From Loxodes magnus (Eukaryota; Ciliophora; Karyorelictea; Loxodida; Loxodidae), in assembly GCA_946699065.1 (NCBI GenBank), contig CAMPDV010000228.1, forward strand, positions 372,001 to 436,000: 64,000 bases of DNA, given 5' to 3'. The notes under the pieces were generated by a model. The model ran no database searches. It had not been told where the DNA came from and was given only the letters and a program-made list of their open reading frames with translations. Made by a program: the position numbers and the translations under genes. Shown here in pieces: positions 12,550 through 23,925 of this stretch. The stretch's first letter is position 1; every line of letters begins with the position of its first letter.

Positions 12550-13150
12550 ACTTTTGTCTATGCTAAGCTCTTCTTTAATCAATAAATTTAGTTTTAAGTT
12601 GTTCATACATTTAGTAGTCGATGAATACTTCTAAAGCTTCTCTAAATAAATTCGTAGTCTCGAAGTAAATTTTTTATTTTATTTAAATTTTTTTCAATTT
12701 CCAAATTATCTGATTGAGGTTAATTTTTTATTGATATCTTAAATTCTTCTTTAATTTTTTATGGATTTGATGCTATGATTTTACTATTAATACAAATTTG
12801 GAGGTTAAATTTCTTCTTAAAATTAAACTTACTTTCTAAGCCTTGATTTTCCTTTTTTTATCTTACAAAGTTTGCCGAAGATTTTATTTTTCCGCCTTCG
12901 GGATATATTTTTCTGTATTCATTTTCTCAATTAAGTAATAAAACATGAATAATGTTTTACTCATAAAGTTTCTCAAGCTTTTTTAGTTTGTTATGAAATT
13001 CGGTATTTCTCAATCCTTAAGAGGAGTAGATTTATCTTTTCGAATTTTTGATTCTTGTTAGTTAACTGAGACTTAAGATTAATCAATTAGGTTAGAGTTT
13101 AAGGTTTAAATTTCAGGGTTTTTTTCAATTTTTTTATGCATAGCATTCAT
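12550..13150 (-). mobile_element. ORF1-like element fragment, copy B
   Basis: On the minus strand the frame YRKIYPEGGKIKSS carries the conserved C-terminal motif of the zinc-knuckle family ([FY]-x-P-x-G-G-x-[IL]-Y-K). It is flanked by Lys/Glu/Leu-rich sequence (HNKLKKLEKLYEQ upstream; IEKNLNKIKNLLRDYEF downstream). I could not find a complete CCHC knuckle in this copy, so it is either truncated or shifted in frame. The ends are approximate. Confidence 0.45.
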
Positions 13151-13917
13151 AAAGTACTTATATTTTATTAAAAAATAATTTTAGCAGTAAAATGTTTATA
13201 TAAAAATAAATATTAAAATATAGCAACTAGAAATATATAAAAAATAGAAATAAAATAAATAATTATTAATAGCATATTGATTATAATATGTATCATTTAT
13301 TAATAAAAAGCTTTTATTATATATTTTAATTACTATTCTTTTTAAAGTTTTATTTTAAATACAATAAGCAAAAATGTAGACTAAATTTAATTATAATGTT
13401 TTTTTTAGATTATTTAATTTTTTTTATGTTAATGGTACAATATTAGCATGAGATTAATTATTAGAAAAAATAAAAAATAAATAAAGATAATTAAAAATAA
13501 TAGCAATATTTTCAATTATTAATTAGATTTTTAGAATAAGAATATTTAAAATGATTAAATAAATAAATTTTAGGTACTTTAGTTATTGTTTTTATTATGT
13601 TTATGAATTATCAATTTTTAATTTATTTTTATAAAGTGGCTGATTTATTTCCTTCTTTTATATTTTAGTATCTGAAAATTTTTTTTGTTTGATTTTATTT
13701 TGAAACGGATATTATTTTTTTCTATTTCAATGATCTTTTTGAATTTTTGAATTTTTAAATGAAAATATTTTATCTCTAAACAAAACAGAATTAGAATATA
13801 AATTAAGATATTAATTACAACTTAAACTCCTAAGAATATCCTTAAAAGCAGACTAAGTAAGTTTAAATTAAGATTATAACATCCTACTATTTTTAATAAT
13901 TATAATGATATACTAAA

Positions 13918-14704
13918 TCAAAGCGTTCGTATCTCCGGGGGATTTTAAACCCCTTCAATACATACTTCCAGAGTTTATTCCTTGAGGTTTAAAATAAAAG
14001 TTCGGGACTCCCAGTATTTTTGGAGTTTTGGCCCTCCCTTGAAAAAGCCTCCTTCTGATATTCTTCCATCCTTGTCTATATAAATTCTTGACAGTTCTCT
14101 CCAAATCTTTTCACTGTTTCCTCTCCGCTTATCCAAATATATCCTACATCTCTTGTTTGTGTGGAATCTTGATTTGCACACGTAGCACAACTTGACGATT
14201 CTTCTGGGGGAGATCTCTATGGGTTTTGTGTATTTTAGTTCAATTTTATTTTCAGCTAAGGTTTAATGTTAAATCTTTTTTTCAACAAAAGTTACACTTC
14301 GATTTCCTGTTTCATTAATCTTTCTTCATTGTTTTAACTTTTCTATAATAATTTCTGGTTTTCTTTCTTTAATATTTAAACTTCTTCTTATAGGTTACGG
14401 ATAGATTTCATAAGTTATTCTATTATTAACTATTCATCCTTTTTTTATTTTTACATTATCTTTTAGTTACCACTTTTCATGTATTTGCTTGATCGTGGCT
14501 TTGGGAGTAAAAAATCTCGCTTGCTTTAGTCAGTTTCTGCTGATTTAATTTCTTATTCAATTTAAGATTATCTTTATGTTTCAAATTTTGGGGGTTAAAG
14601 AGCCTAAGAAAATTATTATTTTATTAAAGAAGAATTAGAAGTCTCTGGTTTTCTTTCCTTTTTCTATGGAGCTGGAAAAAACCCTTCTTGAGACCTTGTG
14701 CCAT
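13918..14704 (-). mobile_element. ORF1-like zinc-knuckle retroelement, copy C
   Basis: The minus-strand ATG at 14704 starts MAQGLKKGFFQL, matching the GFKKGF start of the copies at 52465 and 54554. A perfect knuckle CYVCKSRFHTNKRC (C-x2-C-x4-H-x4-C) lies near 14180-14140. It is followed by the family C-terminal motif in the form IYIDKDGRISEGGFFK, and TGA at 13920-13918 ends the frame. The span is 787 nt, so at least one frameshift separates the N-terminal coiled coil from the knuckle. A second Cys pair (CNFC) just upstream may be the trace of another knuckle. Confidence 0.78.
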
Positions 14705-14949
14705 TTTATTTGAAAAATGGATTTGAAGGCAAATGTAAATGAATTATGAATGATATTTTGATATTAATTGAATTATATTGGAGTAAAATATTGATAGTAA
14801 TATATTATAGTATTTACTATTATATTCTGTTTGAATAATGGTAATAAATAGCGTATTTAGTATATTATTTTATTGCTTTTAGTTACTAATAAAGACTAAT
14901 TTAGATAATTTAAAGGAAAAATTAAAATATTATACATTTTATTAATAAT

Positions 14950-17010
14950 TTATAATATATTTACTAAGTTATCAGCTTATAGCTTTAAACTTTATTTTAA
15001 CTTTTGTAAATTTTCCTTATTAGCTAGTATTTCTTCAATACTATCATTATAGATAAATGGATTTATAGAATTAATTATTATAGTTAATTGATTAGTTATA
15101 GAATGCAAGTCACTTTTCTTTACTCAAAAGTATTTTCTCAATAGCTTATAAAGTAAGAGTTAATCAAATAGGCTAATATAGCTAAAATATTTTCTTAAGT
15201 TTAAAGAAATTATTCATGTTGTTACCTTTTAATTAGATATTAAATAGTAAGATAATTACAGTTTAATGGTGAAAACATATCTGTTTGCTATTCAAATTAC
15301 CTTTATTTATTTAGTCCATTAAAATGTTTAATTTTTCAATCCATTATCTCCTTTTTGTTATCTTATGTTAGTATACAATATTTTCTTTATCTCATTAAAT
15401 TTATTTTTGATACTTTTTTAATTCATTTCTTAAACGTTTTCTTTCTTCTTTTTAAGTATTAGCAGCATATCCACAAGTTAATTTAACTTCATTTTAATTC
15501 TTATTTTTGCTATATCATTATCTAGCTTAACCAGCTTCAAAGAATATGTAGCTAATTGTGAAGCTTTTCCAATATTTTTCCAATTTTCAGTTTTTAGTAA
15601 TATAACCTTCTTACTTATGATATATATCTGCTATTTTAACAATTAATAGATATCATCTAGTATTCTTTCCTAAACAATTCTTATGCTAATTATGCTATTA
15701 GTCCCTTAAAAAATAGTCAATTTTAAACTTTCTTTTGTAGTAATCTAGGTTGGATCTTATGCTTAATTATTGCATTATAGTTTTAATTAATTTTAATAGC
15801 TACTATCCTACTGGATTTAGTTTATTTGGTAGAAATTATGTATATGTGCATTAAATCTCATACTATACTTATAAACTTAAATTGCTTTAATTAGGCTTTC
15901 ATAGAAACGGATTCATTATTCCTCAAGTGTTGTAGGCGCATATACATTAAGTAAGATTCATACAAATTAGAAACCTTCCAGTATTTCATTTTATTCCATT
16001 TACTTCATACTCTTTAACTCTCATATCAATTGTTCTTTAATATATAAAGCCACTCCTTTACTAAGTCTAGTTCCTGCGCATTATTCCTTTATTTAAAGCA
16101 TATCTTTAATTGAATCTATAAACACTTCTTGAGTTACCATAATATTTCTTTTTCATAGCATTCATTTACATAACTCTTCTTTGTTCGACTTTATTCCTCT
16201 TATATTATCAGTTCTTATGTTTAATTAATTTAAAATATTCAAATTTTCTTGATCTTCATTGTTTGATTCTTTCTATTTAGTATCATCAATTTAACTTAGT
16301 CTTTTTCAAAACCAAATTACTCTAATGTTTGTATTTATGTTCAGATTTTATGAATGCTGTCTTTTCTGATACTATTTCTTGTTTATTATTAAAAGTAATT
16401 GCATCAGTTATGGAAGTTAGTTACTTATTAAAGCTTATTTTTTCAAAAGGTTCTGAAAATTCCTTTTTTCTCTCATGGTGTTAAACTTTGGCTTTTCCAT
16501 ATATCTAAGTAGCAGAAATCATTTTATCTCAGCATTTATTCAGTTAAATAATTTTTTATATATCTTCAATTGTTGCCTATCTCGCATATAATTATTTAAG
16601 CAATTTTATACTTTAGGATCCAAATTTTTGCATGTTTCTCTTCTTTGTAATTTCTTTAGTTTTTCTATTTTTATTTATATATCTTTTATTTTAGTGTGTT
16701 ATTTCTTGTTACATATTCTACCACTTTTTTTATCTTTCAATATAACTGATTATTAGCTTCATTTATTTTTATCTTCTATATTACTTAGTACTGTGTCTAA
16801 TTTTTTGACAGTTTACACATCATCATATTGCTAATTGATTTAACTTTACACGGTAATTTTTTTCTTCCAGTCAAGTAGGAATATTTTCTGGATAAGGGGT
16901 TTCTGATAATTCTAGGTATATATATTTCTACCATCAAGTCTATTATTCCTTTTATTGTAAGCAAAACTGTTTTTTATATTTCCGAAGGCTTTTAGCTATT
17001 ATTGTTTGAG
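14950..17010 (-). mobile_element. LINE fragment: ORF1 with knuckle plus AP endonuclease of ORF2
   Basis: On the minus strand, about 17010-16250 encodes an ORF1-like protein with a degraded knuckle CVNCQKIRHSTKQY (last Cys to Tyr). Overlapping its end in another frame is an apurinic/apyrimidinic-type endonuclease (about 16245-15700): NIRTDNIRGIKSNKEEL, MVTQEVFIDSIKDM, RLSKGVALYIKEQL and ILLNVYAPTTLEEQW match the usual order of LINE endonuclease blocks (N-x-x-G, QE, G-VA, NVYAP). The rest of ORF2 down to about 14950 is Lys/Gln-rich with no clear reverse-transcriptase motif, so the element is probably 3'-truncated. The endonuclease would nick target DNA for target-primed reverse transcription. 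It links the zinc-knuckle ORF1 type to an autonomous LINE. Confidence 0.72.
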
Positions 17011-17156
17011 CTAAGCAGTTATCTAAACCAAAAGAGTTTTTTATTAGTTCTTCGTATTTTTTGCCTTTTTCTCCATCCTCAAGACTTGATTTGGATGTTG
17101 CTGAGTAGTTCTTACTGGTTTATCATATTAATCTCGAAAATTTATTATATAAAAAA

Positions 17157-17807
17157 ATGGTCCCGAAAAAGTAATCATCGCCTATCTAGCCAAGAAAAGC
17201 TCAAAATTATTACTTAATTGATCTGGAATTTCTCTTAAGTGAGAACCAAAAGTTATAATATTCGTTTCAAGAGCTACAGAGAAATATAATAGTCCTGTAG
17301 GCAAGCATCACTGGAATTAACATCAATAGCAATGAGATCAAATAGCAACTTAACCTAATTCCTTCGACTGAACAAATTAATTAGAGAATTTAATGACCGA
17401 AGCAAAACTAGAGTTTTTCCGATAATATAATCAACAAATTAGTGAAAAATGGATTTCTTAGATCATGTAAAATCAAGGAAAAGATCCGATGGACATGGAA
17501 GCGGGAGTACCTCAGTAATTTATTATCAGGAAAAGAAAAATGCTGATACTGTAAAAAAATGGGACACAAGATAAGAAACTGTTGGTAGTTATTAAAAAAA
17601 TAAAAATATAAAAGCCAAAAATAATGGAAAAATTTAAACAAGTTGTGATGCACGCAAAATGGCAGAATATTCAGAAAAAATGCTTTCAAATCACTTAGAA
17701 TGCTCCCTAAATTCAAGCGGCTGTAAGTAATTTCAACAGAAGTTGGTTAGGATTCGACACAGAAGAGATACTGAGAAAGAAAAGATTCAATTTGTCAAGA
17801 GACATGA
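17157..17807 (+). CDS. Intact ORF1-like zinc-knuckle protein (216 aa), copy D
   Basis: ATG at 17157 (MVPKKQSSPIQPRKAQ) and TGA at 17805 bound a single clean frame of 216 codons. The N-terminal half is a Leu/Gln/Asn-rich coiled-coil-like segment; the knuckle CWYCKKMGHKIRNC is a perfect C-x2-C-x4-H-x4-C, with TGA coding the Trp. The C-terminal motif is relaxed here (CTQNGRIFRKNAF). By analogy with LINE ORF1/gag proteins it should bind RNA as a multimer. It directly adjoins the 5' side of the opposite-strand LINE fragment. Confidence 0.75.
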
Positions 17808-18079
17808 TAACGTAGATCGGAACAAATTTAAAGTAAAAGGTGAATTTTATTAAACTTAATAAAAAATTTGATTTTTAACAAAACTAATAATGTTGAAGTC
17901 AAGATAATCTATTATATTATCTTATCTTATGATTGAGCTTTTATCGAGAGTATAGGTGTTATAATGGCTTGGCTTTATTATTGATTATGTAAGGAACATT
18001 TTTAAATATATAGATTTTAGTTTAAATGATTAAAGGAAATAATGTATTTAAGGGCTTAAGATGTAGACTTGGTGATAGT

Positions 18080-18956
18080 AGTGATGACTAAATTAGTATT
18101 TAGATATAGGTATAGCTTAATTATTATAATAATAATAATAATATACTTAAAGTTAGTAGAGTTTTGCATTCTCTGGAATTGCAACCAGTTCCTGCGGACA
18201 GCTTTTTTAACGTGGGTGTGATCCACGACCTTTTTATTAAGTGGAAGGTTACCACTGTAACCGTTCAAGTGGTCTTGCAAAAAGCTTTTATTTGTAGATC
18301 CCTGTTGGAGTTATTCATAGTTTATTGAGTTGTCTCCATGTTCTTTTCTGCTCTTATTCGTTTATTTTCTTTCACTATCAACAGTTTTTTAAAATATGTT
18401 GATTTGATTTGCAACATCAACAAAGTTTGTATTATTGTCTTTATTTCGTTCTTTTTTATGATAATTTATTTTCTATATTTTCTAATCTTTTAATGAAACT
18501 TGTAGCAATCATTTCTTTTTCTGGATTCAATTCTGTTTTTAATTCTATTGGTATTTTTTCTATTTCCATTTTTGTGTCGTATTTAAAATTTTATTATGAT
18601 TAAGTTCAGAGTTATTCTTCCGTTATTAATTTGCTACAAATAAGTTATCTTCTAAGTATTAGTAATTCGTTGTTCTAATCTTCTATATTACTCATTAGTT
18701 CCCGTATTTTTTCGCCTAAGTTGTAAGTTGTTTCTTCATAATTTGAGATTACTTTTTACATTTGGTCTAATTAAATTTAAAGTTTTTGATTAGTTTCGTT
18801 TTTAGGTTAACTTATCTCTATTTATCCTACCATAACTTTACCTTCTGAAGAAGAGCTTGACTCCTCCTATTGTTATTATTTTTTCTAAATTTCTTTTGCC
18901 GCTTTTCTCTTTAGGTTTCTAAGTTAATTTTTTGAGAGTCGAAGAGATTAATCCAT
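18080..18956 (-). mobile_element. ORF1-like zinc-knuckle retroelement, copy E
   Basis: The minus-strand ATG at 18956 (MDQSLRLSKNQLRN) opens one continuous frame: a Ser/Glu patch (EESSSSSEGKVMVG), a coiled coil (QMQKVISNYEETTYNLGEKI), a perfect knuckle CWCCKSNQHILKNC, then WITPTGIYKQKL, the family C-terminal motif. The tail (RLQWQPST, CPQELVAIPENAK) is homologous to that of copy K at 31971. The element ends in (TTA)n near 18120-18145. No TGA closes the frame close to the tail, so termination is unclear. A different overlapping frame beginning at 18280 is a shadow. Confidence 0.8.
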
Positions 18957-18969
18957 TTTATTATAATTA

Positions 18970-19325
18970 TTAGATTTATTTATTAGCTTAATTATTATTT
19001 GATTAAAGTTTTGATTTGATTAGATAAATAATAGAGTAATCTAAGTAGTACTTGCATAATTTGAATATAAGGATGTATTTAAATATAGTTTTTTTGACTA
19101 TGTTGAATATAAGATGTTATAAACTGTTTGTTTGCATCTGAATAATGATAATATTTGAATAATAGATTTTTAAATATTCTTAGATAAAATTTGATTCTTT
19201 ATTATTTCAGACGCTTTAAATATTTTAATAAGTAGTAACATATTTACCATAGATCTTTAAACTACTTATTTACATATGAGATTATATTTATTATAAATAC
19301 TATTAATAATATAGATATTATTATT
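18970..19325. other. AT-rich spacer upstream of copy E
   Basis: Short AT-rich stretch between the start of copy E and the 3' end of the RING-kelch gene. I see no RNA gene or repeat family member. Confidence 0.4.
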
Positions 19326-19332
19326 ATGCTTA

Positions 19333-20727
19333 TCAGTTATGACTTTTAATACTTCTATAACTCAACCCTTCTAAATCAATCCTCATTATTGAAATTCTTG
19401 GCTCTTCTACAGCAAAAACATATCCATAGTTATTTCTTATTTTCATCTCCGTTAAAGCTGTAACATCTTTAAAAATTTAACTTTATTGTCATTATTCTTT
19501 GTTTCTTTTATATATTCTTCTTGAAAATTCTTTCGTAGAATAATTTTTTACACCTCCAAATATGACAAGAGGCTCTAAACAAACTATAGGATAAGCAACA
19601 GCTTCAGGAAGAATCAAATTTTACTTACTCCATCTATCATTCTATATGCTATACTCTCATATATCTTTTAAAGTCTATCCTTTCTAATTTGCACCTCCAA
19701 AAAAATAAATATTTTATTCTTCTTTATCTACTACTAAAGTTTAATCCGCTATTTTAAATGAAAATTAAGAGCAGTTTTATCATTTATTTTAGTTTCCTAT
19801 CTTTAACTTTACTATTGATTATAAAGCTTGATAATTATTAGTAAATCCTCCAACCACATAAAGATATTTTTAAGCAGCTGCTATTCCAAAGCCACTTCTT
19901 CCCTCATTTAGATCACTAAGTTTTATACTATTACCTTCATTATCAAATTATCAAGTTTCTTTTATTCCTTTCTTTTATCTTTCATTATATCCTCCAATTA
20001 AATATAACTTATTTTAATATTCTATACTTTTATTGCCATCAGGAATTATAATTTAAACTTAGACTTATCGTAATTACTCTGTTTAAATATTAAATAAACT
20101 TAATTTTTAAATTCTTCAGTTAAAAAAGTGAATATAGTTAGATTATATAAAGTGCTAATTTAGTTTATCTTAATTAGTCTAAATCTTATTTGGTTACTTA
20201 GTATTGTATTATAGTTTTTATCTTATTAGATTGTAAGTTAATTTAGAGTTTAGTATTGTAGCTGGTTATGAGTTATATTAGAGTATAGTTGGTTTTAGTG
20301 ATTAGTAGAATTAGATAATATTTGAGTGTTATTTTTGGTAGATAAATGTTGGTTAATGATTGATGATGATATTAGTTAGTGGTATTATGAGAGTATTACT
20401 AATGTTTGATTATTTGGTTGTAATGGTTTTAGATTTTTCCATAATTTACCTCCTTATCTCTTTTAATTTCTATCTATCATCTTAAATCTTTTATATGTAT
20501 TATTAGTTTTAAAATATCACTCTTATTAAATCACTTTCTTAAGGTAAATCATCAAATCTAAAATGGAATCCTTTTTAACAAATAGGACATTACATTATGC
20601 CTTATAATCAGTACTGAGTATTCAAACACAAACCACAGTAAATATGTCCACAAGGTAAGACAGTTGGAAGAGCATTAGTTAAGTTGTAATCTTCTAAGCA
20701 GATTAAGCATTTTGGTAACGCTTGCAT
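19333..20727 (-). CDS. RING-finger/kelch-repeat protein (464 aa)
   Basis: A complete frame runs from ATG (20727) to TGA (19335-19333), 465 codons including the stop. Residues ~7-52 form a C3HC4 RING (CLICLED, LPCGHIYCGLC, CPICQKGF), the class that recruits E2 ubiquitin-conjugating enzymes. A short helical stretch (RQKLKEIRRQIMEK) and a low-complexity linker follow. From about residue 210 kelch blades appear (LYLIGGYNE, GRSGFGIAA, LYVVGGFTNNY, IYFFGGANQKG, PLVIFGGVKNY) with Trp encoded by TGA at the conserved blade position (IKETWQF, LKDIWEY). The likely role is an E3 ligase using the propeller as substrate receptor. The linker (about 20180-20435) is almost free of G on the coding strand. No introns are needed. 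Confidence 0.9.
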
Positions 20728-20934
20728 TTTTATTATTATTTAGACTACAAAAGCTATAAAAGCTAATTTATAACAGATACCATCAAAAATACAGTCAATT
20801 ATATCATTACATTATTACTTTATTTAGTATCTAATTAGATATTTTGGTATAAGTATAAAATAAATAAATGTATATAAGTAAATTAGATGATTAATACAAG
20901 CAACATATATAACATAAAATAATTTATTAAAGTG

Positions 20935-21728
20935 ACTTCATCTTTATTTGGTTTACCACTAATTAGTTTATGAGTTTTAAGATGTAAATGAATCGTTCAG
21001 GTCTTCTTCAGAGCTTGCTTCTTCTATTGCATATCGTGTTGTACAGATTAACCTTTTTTGATCTTAGGAATTTTTCTTCAATCTCAATTAGGTCCCAACA
21101 TCTTCCTCATCCTTCTTTTTTGAGTATTTACTATATCCAATAGTAATTAATCTCCACCGTATAATTTTTTCTTGTAAAGTTTTCCTTCTGGAGAACAGTA
21201 TAATTTTGTCATATTATTTCATAACTTTCAATTATTAGATTCTTGCTTCTTCTGAAAATACCAGCATCTTCTAAAGATGTGTCCAACCTTTTAGCAATAA
21301 AAACATCTTGATTTACAATATTTCGAGTTATGTCCTATTTTTAAGCATTTTTAGCATTTTTGGAATTTTAAAAAATTGACAATTTTTTTCCGATCCGAAA
21401 AAAAATTTAAATTTTGTTCTTCTATTACCATAGGATCATTATTAAGATTAGAATTGTATGGTTTATTAATTTCTACTATTTTTTGCTCCATTTTTCCAGT
21501 TTTTAATTACCTTGCAACATCAAGCTTTAGTGCTTATTTCCGTTTTTAACCATTAATTTTCATTTTATAATTATTGCACAGTAAAAGTTAGAGAATCTAA
21601 TCGTTAAATCAAGTCTAGAAGTGATTGAAGCATTTTTTGTTTTTCGCTTCTAGAGAGTATATTTCGATTAGAGAGTTTGATTGCTCGATTTCCTGTTAGT
21701 TTTAGGTCGATTATTTCTTAGGAGCCAT
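20935..21728 (-). mobile_element. ORF1-like retroelement with two zinc knuckles, copy F
   Basis: The minus-strand ATG at 21728 (MAPKKQSTQNQQ) leads in one frame to two consecutive perfect CCHC knuckles, CQKCLKIGHNSKYC and CFYCQKVGHIFRRC, separated by three residues. This tandem layout is typical of gag/ORF1 nucleocapsid domains. The C-terminal motif appears as YCSPEGKLYKKKLYGG. No TGA was found before the region upstream of the RING-kelch gene near 20940; the end is approximate. It is the only copy where I see both knuckles intact and so may be closest to the ancestral ORF1. Confidence 0.8.
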
Positions 21729-21804
21729 TTGATTTATATAATATTTTGAATTAAAATAAAGTAAATTTAAGGTTTACTAATAATTTTATATAGTTGTATT
21801 TTAC

Positions 21805-22240
21805 TTAATTTAAATATATAATATTATAATTATGCTTAATAGTTTTTAGGCACTTAGATAAATAAATTAAATATAATTTGTAATAAAAGAAAAGTAATAA
21901 AAGAGAAATATATAATATGAGATAAGAATTAATAAAATAATTATATAAATATATAAATATACAGATATAAAATATATATGCTTTTAGTAAATACAAGTAT
22001 TAGTAATATATTTATAAATAATTATAAAATAATATCATCTACAGCTAAAAAAATTAAACAATAAACTGCAGAAATATTTTAGTTAATTAAAAGAGTTAAA
22101 AAAAGAAAGTAAAATTATTATTATATTTAAATTTTGTCAAGTTAGATTCAATTTTTAAACTAAGGGTAAAAATACATTTTTAAAGACCCTTTCTGTCTAA
22201 ATTAATTTATAAAAAGTTGAAATATAAAAGGCAACAATAT
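21805..22240. other. AT-rich spacer
   Basis: AT-rich sequence between two minus-strand retroelement copies. Nothing was recognised except the (TAA)n/(TTA)n tail of copy G near 22237-22262. Confidence 0.45.
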
Positions 22241-23019
22241 TTTAAATAATAATAATAATAATCTAAATGTATAAATGTTTGCCATTATCGTGGGTTTTCA
22301 ACCACTTTCCGGCAGCCGTTTTGATCTCGTGGACGGATACCACCCCAACTCCTCTCCATCTCTCTCCAAGCAATGCTAACAAGTAGCTTCTCTCCTCATA
22401 CTCCTAATTTTATATAAATTTCCATTAGAATTGCAAAAAATTTGATTTAGTCTTCGTTATTCTTAGCGTTCTCTTAATTTTTTCTAGTAAATTGCTTTTT
22501 ATTACTTTCGGTGCTCCAGATTTCAGTAGGCTCTCTGTTTTGCCTGATAAACTTTACACTACTTATAGAGATGCCATACGCTTCCACACGAAAAACACTT
22601 TTTCCAAATAGGTATAGTCTCTTATGGAGCAGATTTTAGCTCTTTTTTAGTCATGTTGTCTAAACGTTTATTAACTTCACCAAGTTATCTAGTATAGTCC
22701 TATTACAAATTTCAAAATGCTTAAAGTTCCCGCTCTACCGAAATAGATCGTGATTCTGACATTTCCATCTGATTTTCTAATAATTTCTTCAGAGCGGAGT
22801 TTTCTTGCTTAAGTTTTAGAACTTCTTGCTATAAGTTGGCAAAAGCAATCTCAAGCTAAGATGATTTAATATTTTCCTTTTTAAAAGTTTTTTAAGGAAG
22901 CACTTTTTCTGCTGATTGATTTTATAGCTATCATTTAATAATCTTAGGTGGCGTTTTTTAGGTCTCTTCTAAAGTGCTTATATTTATTAATCAAGAAATC
23001 CTTTTCTCAAGTTTGACAT
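22237..23019 (-). mobile_element. ORF1-like zinc-knuckle retroelement, copy G
   Basis: The minus-strand ATG at 23019 (MSNLRKGFLDQQ) resembles other family starts. After a frame change in the N-terminal third, a coiled coil (ANLQQEVLKLKQENSALKKL) is followed by the perfect knuckle CFSCGSVWHLYKQC. Further downstream comes a basic Trp/Arg-rich tail. The 3' end is a (TTA)n microsatellite near 22237-22262, as in copies E and K. The N-terminal frame change makes this copy probably non-functional. Confidence 0.75.
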
Positions 23020-23039
23020 CTTTTTTTATGCAACAATAT

Positions 23040-23580
23040 TTTATTAATTTAAAAATAAAACAAATAAAAAGAAACCATTAATTAAAATAAATAAGATAAT
23101 TATAAATTTTTATTTATGTTATTTTTAAATATAACATAAATAAAAAATATATAGATTAATATAAAATTCATTAAATTAAACTAAAATTTCTTAATCAGTT
23201 AGATATTTATAAGATTTTAGTTGGCCATTTGTATAATTTCTTTTTAGAATTTTCTAATATGATATATATTACATGAAATGGAACAATGGCTAATAAAAAT
23301 TTTAAATAAAATTGAAATTGATATGCAATAAAATTAATAAAAAATATTTTTTAGATATTTATTAAGTTAAATAGATATAAAATTAATAAAATTTAATTTT
23401 GATATAATAATAATAAACTATAAAAGTTTCAATATTTGAAATATTGAGACATAAGTGCATAATTATTGGTAAATAAGCATGCAAATTATGTTAAATTTAA
23501 AACTTTCTGCATTTTCAATCACGGCTCTCTTTCACTCTCATCTTGATAAGGATTCGATTAGTTCATTAAATCTATTTATT
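23040..23580. other. AT-rich spacer
   Basis: Very AT-rich DNA with short direct and inverted AT repeats. No gene, RNA or dispersed repeat recognised. Confidence 0.4.
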
Positions 23581-23584
23581 TTAT

Positions 23585-23925
23585 TATATTAAAAAAATAA
23601 ATAGGGAGGGGCAATCCTCCAACTGAAACTGACTTAAACTCTGGTACCAGGAAGTACTCCATATGTGAAGAACCAGACAAGAGAAGAGAAGAAAAGAAAA
23701 GACAAGATCGAAGAGACATCAAGTAGCCTTAATGATGAAAGATGCCAGATAATAAGGTCTCTTAGGGTAGCATTTTGACCGTATTCCTATAGAAGTCAAA
23801 TTCACAAGGGAATGGCTAGCACTGTGGAAGACTTTAGCAAGAATTTTTTTTAGCTTTAAAAATCTTTATTAAATACCCGCGCACCATTGACGGTCTATAA
23901 TCTCATTTATTTATATTCTATTATC
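23585..23925 (+). mobile_element. SINE-like element, family C
   Basis: This block is much less AT-rich than its flanks. Its central purine-rich stretch (from AGACAAGAGAAGAGAAG to GATGCCAGATAATAAGG) recurs on the minus strand at 58670-58780. The 3' side ends in GGTCTATAAT followed by ATTTATTTAT, resembling the CTATAAT tail of the SINE-A copies and the LINE near 61775, with a short GC-rich stem before it. I infer another SINE family using the same LINE tail. The 5' limit is approximate. Confidence 0.55.

Noticed and set aside
17408..17716. 102-residue minus-strand frame
   Set aside because: Antisense to the intact ORF1-like copy D, which has a perfect CCHC knuckle in the plus frame.
18056..18280. 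74-residue minus-strand frame with ATG at 18280
   Set aside because: Correct strand but wrong frame: the neighbouring frame matches copy K (WITPTGIYKQKL, WQPST) and is continuous with the knuckle.
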